DNA of 64,000 bases from Roseococcus pinisoli (lineage in GTDB: Bacteria > Pseudomonadota > Alphaproteobacteria > Acetobacterales > Acetobacteraceae), in NCBI RefSeq assembly GCF_018413645.1, contig NZ_JAHCDA010000001.1, positions 992,001-1,056,000 on the forward strand. Reading direction: 5' to 3'. A program made the translations under genes and the position numbers. Below, one piece after another: positions 60,905 through 64,000 of this stretch. Each line of letters begins with the position of its first letter. The first letter of the stretch is position 1. The notes beneath the pieces were generated by a model. It was not told where the DNA came from, did no database searches, and saw nothing but the letters and a program-made list of their open reading frames with translations.

Positions 60905-61345
60905 TCAGCGCCGCAGGGCGGAGGGCGACACGCCGTAGCGGCGGCGGAACATCAGCGCGAAATGGCTCGGATTGGCGTAGCCCACGGCCATCGCCACCTC
61001 CGTGACGCTGCTCCGGCCTTCCAGCAGCAGGCGGTGCGCGGCCCGCAGCCGGACATCCTGCAGAAAGCCGATCACCGAAGTGCCGAACTGCGTGCGGAAG
61101 CCCGCCTTCAGCTTCTTCTCGTTCAGGCCGACCTGCCGGGCGAGGCCCATCAGCATGTCGTAGAGCGTCAGGTCGAAGTCGGGACGAATGGCGAAGCTGC
61201 GGCACAGGCCGCTCACCTGCGGCGAGGTGAGCCTCCGGCGCTCCATCTCCGTCTGCAGCGAGCGTTTCGCCGTGTGGTCGGGCGCAGGGCGAAGGGTGAA
61301 CTCCTCAAGGCGGAGCGGCGCATGGAGTTGGAGCGCTTGCGGCAT
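60905..61345 (-). CDS. Short AraC-type regulator
   Basis: 146-aa protein, essentially only the C-terminal AraC DNA-binding domain: MLMGLARQVGLNEKKLKAGF and VTEVAMAVGYANPSHFALMF followed by RRRYGVSPSALRR. The N-terminal 50 residues are too short for a sensing domain. VGLNEKKLKAGFRTQFG is typical of PchR-like regulators of siderophore uptake. It has its own Fur-like palindrome 20 bases upstream, so iron control is plausible. It could be a truncated copy of a full-length regulator. Confidence 0.78.
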   Translation of the reverse strand: MPQALQLHAPLRLEEFTLRPAPDHTAKRSLQTEMERRRLTSPQVSGLCRSFAIRPDFDLTLYDMLMGLARQVGLNEKKLKAGFRTQFGTSVIGFLQDVRLRAAHRLLLEGRSSVTEVAMAVGYANPSHFALMFRRRYGVSPSALRR

Positions 61346-61364
61346 GGCCGGGTTCCGGGGCTAA

Positions 61365-61381
61365 TTGAGAACGATTCGCAA
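61365..61381. promoter_or_regulatory. Fur-like palindrome upstream of the short AraC gene
   Basis: TTGAGAACGATTCGCAA has matching arms (TTG-n-GAA and TTC-n-CAA around three bases), resembling Fur operators ahead of iron-uptake genes. It is 20 bases before the AraC start and 21 before the flavoprotein remnant. Confidence 0.5.
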
Positions 61382-61401
61382 AATATCATGACAAGCGGTC
61401 T

Positions 61402-61722
61402 GTGAACAACCGGCGCGGCGCATCGCCGCTGGTCTCGGGGCAGGGGGCCGGGATGGCGCTGACCTCCGCGCGGATCCTGGCGGAGGAGCTGGGGCGGGAC
61501 GACGCCGTGCCGGCGGCGCTGGCGCGGCACGAGACGCGTCTGCGTCCCGCGATCCGGCGACTGCAGGAGCACAGCCGCAAGTCGGCCTCCTGGTTCGTGC
61601 CGGCCACGCCGCTGGCCTTCCACCTGCGCAACACGGTGATGCGATGGACCCCGCGCCCGCTTCTCGGCCGGCGCCTCATCAAGGCGATCCGTTCGGAGCA
61701 GCTGCTGGCGCTGGAGCGCTAG
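61402..61722 (+). pseudogene. C-terminal remnant of an FAD-dependent monooxygenase
   Basis: The 106-codon frame begins (after an in-frame stop at 61366) with SPLVSGQGAGMALTSARILA, which corresponds to the last third of PHBH/UbiH-type flavoprotein monooxygenases, just past the GD-x-A motif. It continues through ALARHETRLRPAIRRLQEHS to a normal C-terminus. The FAD-binding N-terminus (about 280 residues) is missing, so the product cannot be functional. The break lies within 40 bases of the Fur-like site, suggesting a deletion or insertion joined this fragment to the AraC promoter. Confidence 0.75.
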
Positions 61723-62279
61723 GCGGGAAGGGGCGGCCCCCGGCGCCGGGCTGCCTTCCATCATGGGCCCTGGACGGGTGGCGCCTGACTCAGGCCACTA
61801 ATAAACTATTTATAATTGTATATTTAACGTGTACCGACAGGCCGGTGACAGTCAGGCTTCTGCTCGAGACGTGACGATTCAGATCGCGAAGGGCGGGACG
61901 ATATTTCCCCCACAAAGCTGCCTAATGCCAAGGGAATAGCCATTTTCTCGCGGGGAGGTCGTGAACTAACTTCTTTGATCCACCCGTCATCCCAACCCAT
62001 CCAGGCTTGCCGTGATCCGCGCCCGCAGCGCGGCTGGCGCCTGAATTTGACCGGCGCAAGCCATATACACGTTATTGCATTGTGCAATTTACGCATATAC
62101 GATCTCCAAATGAAGAATTCCACGCCAGCGCTTCGCCTGTGTCGGCTGCCTGACATGCCTGCAACGGCAGGGCGCTGCCGCTTCTCGAACGGCGCCTGAC
62201 GCGCGGCCATCGGCCGCCTTCGAAATCCAGGCCGGCCGCTGCCCGGCCCGCCGAATCATCCCCATTCCAGGAAATCGTG
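61723..62279. other. Intergenic region before the ABC binding-protein gene
   Basis: About 555 bases with no supported gene. A strikingly AT-rich segment (61799-61830, including AATAAACTATTTATAATTG) and a second AT-rich patch near 62060-62110 stand out from the GC-rich context and likely contain promoters. AGGAAA before ATG 62280 is the ribosome site of the next gene. Confidence 0.4.
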
Positions 62280-63917
62280 ATGAACGCTGATCGTCGTAGC
62301 TTCGGTCTGCTGATAGGCGGCGGGATCGCCGCCCTTGCCGGAAATGCCGTCCTGCCCCGCCCTTCGCAGGCCAGCACGGCCGCCGGTAGCCGGCGGGAAG
62401 GCGGGCACGCCACCTTCCTCCTCAGCAGCCTCGAAAGCGGGTGGGGCCTGAACGAGAAGGTCGATACCTATACCGGCATCGTCTGGGGCCAGATCGCCGA
62501 CAAGCTCGTCCACGTCGATGCGCAGGGCAACGCCACGGCCTGGATCGCCGAGCGCTGGGACGAGAATCCCGACCAGACCGAATTCGTCCTGCACCTGAAG
62601 CGGGGCGTGACCTTCTCGGACGGCACGCCGCTCGACGCGCGGGCCGTCGCGGCGAATATCGACCTCTGGGCCAAGGGCGATACCTCCCGCGGCGTCGGGC
62701 GCCTCGGCCTCTTCCCGTCCAGCACCTACCGCGCCTCCGAGGTGATCGACGACCACACGCTGCGGGTGAGCTTCACGGCGCCCACCCTCAGCTTCATCCC
62801 CACGCTGGGCTATCACAAGGCGGTGCTGCGTGCGGTCTCGAGCCTCAATCTGCGGCCGAACGAACTCGGGGATCTGAGCAAGCAGTTCGGCAGCGGCCCC
62901 TTCGTGCTGCAGTCCTGGCAGGAGAGCGACAATGTCGTGCTCGTGCGGCGGCAGGACTACAATTGGGGCCCCAAGGCGATCGACCATTCCGGGCCGGCCA
63001 GCCTGGAGCGCATCACCTTCAAGGTCGTCAGGGACGCCTCGCTGCGGGGCTCGGCGCTGCAGGCCGGCCAGGCCGAGATTGTGCTGAACATCGCGCCCCA
63101 TGAGCTGGCTGCGCTGCGCACCCGGGGGCTGAGCGTCGTCGCGCCGGAAAGCCTCGGCTTCGTCAGCGGCTTCGTCGTCAACACGCGCGCCCCGCATTTC
63201 GGCGAGCTCAGCGTCCGCCAGGCCGTCCAGCACGCGATCAACCGGCAGGAGATCGTCGACACGGTCTTCACCAGCGACTGGGCGCCCGCACGCACCTTCC
63301 TGCAGTCCAACGTCCCCGAGGCCGGCGATTTCAGCAGCCTCCTCGCCTACGACCCCGACAAGTCCAAGCGCCTGCTGGACGAGGCCGGCTGGCGGCCGGG
63401 CCGCGACGGCGTGCGCGTGAAGGACGGCCAGCGTCTGAGGTTCAACCTTTATGCCAGCCCCTGGGTCAGCACCTCGCGTCCGGTGGACGAGGTCGTCACG
63501 CAGCAGCTGCGGAAGGTGGGCATCGCCGCCACGCTGCAGGTCGTCGACATCTCGACCTACAATGCCCGTGTGCGGGGCAACGACAATGTCCCGCTGGTCG
63601 AGATCAGCCGCAGCTTCCTGGACGCCGGCGTGGTCGGGAACATCCTGACGGACGCCAATGGCGGCGAGGATCTGTTCAGGTACGGGCAGACGAACGCGAC
63701 GCTGAACCGCCTCGCCGGTGAGGTCGCCAATGCCGTCGATCGCCGGGCGCGCGCCGCGACCTTGCAGGAGGTGCAGCGCCATGTGCTGGAGCAGGGGCTG
63801 TTCATCCCCACGGCGCAGCTGCTGCAGCGGCTCTACGTGCAGACGCCGAAACTGAAGGGCGAGATCTACAGCGGCGCGGCCTACCCGCTCTACTACGGCG
63901 CCTGGCTCGAGGCTTAG
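62280..63917 (+). CDS. ABC transporter solute-binding protein, family 5
   Basis: 545-aa periplasmic binding protein of the peptide/opine/nickel class (SBP_bac_5). The N-terminus MNADRRSFGLLIGGGIAALA ending in QASTA is a Tat-type signal. Conserved segments are WDENPDQTEFVLHLKRGVTF then SDGTPLDARAVAAN, FGSGPFVLQSW, and VRQAVQHAINRQEIVDTVF. Resembles the TIGR04028 subgroup. Ligand unknown. The permease genes are expected just beyond the right edge of the window. ATG 62280 follows AGGAAA; a GTG one codon earlier is the alternative. Confidence 0.9.
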   Translation: MNADRRSFGLLIGGGIAALAGNAVLPRPSQASTAAGSRREGGHATFLLSSLESGWGLNEKVDTYTGIVWGQIADKLVHVDAQGNATAWIAERWDENPDQTEFVLHLKRGVTFSDGTPLDARAVAANIDLWAKGDTSRGVGRLGLFPSSTYRASEVIDDHTLRVSFTAPTLSFIPTLGYHKAVLRAVSSLNLRPNELGDLSKQFGSGPFVLQSWQESDNVVLVRRQDYNWGPKAIDHSGPASLERITFKVVRDASLRGSALQAGQAEIVLNIAPHELAALRTRGLSVVAPESLGFVSGFVVNTRAPHFGELSVRQAVQHAINRQEIVDTVFTSDWAPARTFLQSNVPEAGDFSSLLAYDPDKSKRLLDEAGWRPGRDGVRVKDGQRLRFNLYASPWVSTSRPVDEVVTQQLRKVGIAATLQVVDISTYNARVRGNDNVPLVEISRSFLDAGVVGNILTDANGGEDLFRYGQTNATLNRLAGEVANAVDRRARAATLQEVQRHVLEQGLFIPTAQLLQRLYVQTPKLKGEIYSGAAYPLYYGAWLEA

Positions 63918-64000
63918 TCCGGCCCGGCGCGGCGGGGACCGGCATGCGCCGCTCCGCCGCGCCGGCGCCGCCAACTTCTCCGGAATGTGAAGCGCGATGA

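Overview
The window is GC-rich DNA of an alphaproteobacterium, most likely an Acetobacteraceae member of the Roseomonas type. I base this on the very high GC with GC-ending codons, GTG/TTG starts and 4-nt start/stop overlaps, plus gene content: a 180-kDa-class NAD-glutamate dehydrogenase, a TAXI-type TRAP transporter, a UMF1-family permease, a Tim44-like protein and many Tat-exported enzymes. The placement is an inference from style and content, not from a database search.

Layout. (1) 1-21.2 kb is ordinary chromosomal metabolism: GNAT acetyltransferase, crotonase, a JmjC/cupin oxygenase with a small OmpA-like protein, gdh, an MFS permease, a cyclase-type hydrolase divergent from a TAXI TRAP transporter plus PHP phosphoesterase, a Tim44-like membrane protein, a PLP dehydratase coupled to a CodA-like amidohydrolase, ArsC and a DinG-type helicase. 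(2) 21.3-29.9 kb is an accessory region. It opens with a tRNA-Arg(CCT) whose last 17 bases are repeated exactly at 24006-24022. Between the copies lie a glycine-rich protein and a Panacea-domain protein followed by an unrecognised 239-aa partner. Outside the second copy are a stand-alone Cas3 HD-nuclease remnant, a PEP-CTERM protein, a baeRF11-type protein with a membrane partner, and an AraC regulator. (3) 29.9-46.6 kb is a surface-glycan cluster: a nucleotidyltransferase and a LegB-like dehydratase on the minus strand, then on the plus strand two large GT2-GT4 fusion glycosyltransferases, a three-gene UDP-N-acetyl-6-deoxy-L-hexosamine pathway, further transferases, and a tightly coupled tail of a DUF1796-like papain-fold protein, an acyl-AMP ligase and an acyl carrier protein. 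(4) 46.8-64 kb is mixed: an aromatic-ring hydroxylase-type flavoprotein, a lipoprotein, a nitric-oxide detoxification module (flavohemoprotein, DUF1971, a new 50-aa membrane ORF, NsrR with a visible operator), LysR, CBS-BON protein, cold shock protein, a Tat-exported DJ-1/PfpI enzyme with divergent AraC, a lipase-3 protein, a small stress cluster, a short AraC gene behind a Fur-like palindrome next to a decayed flavoprotein, and an ABC solute-binding protein.

The most promising undescribed items are the Panacea/unknown gene pair in the tRNA-bounded mini-island, the acyl-ligase/ACP/papain-fold tail of the glycan operon, the (CCACCG)13 tract that encodes the hinge of a fusion glycosyltransferase, and the 50-aa membrane peptide at the head of the NsrR-controlled operon. 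No CRISPR array, rRNA, complete insertion sequence or integrase gene was seen.
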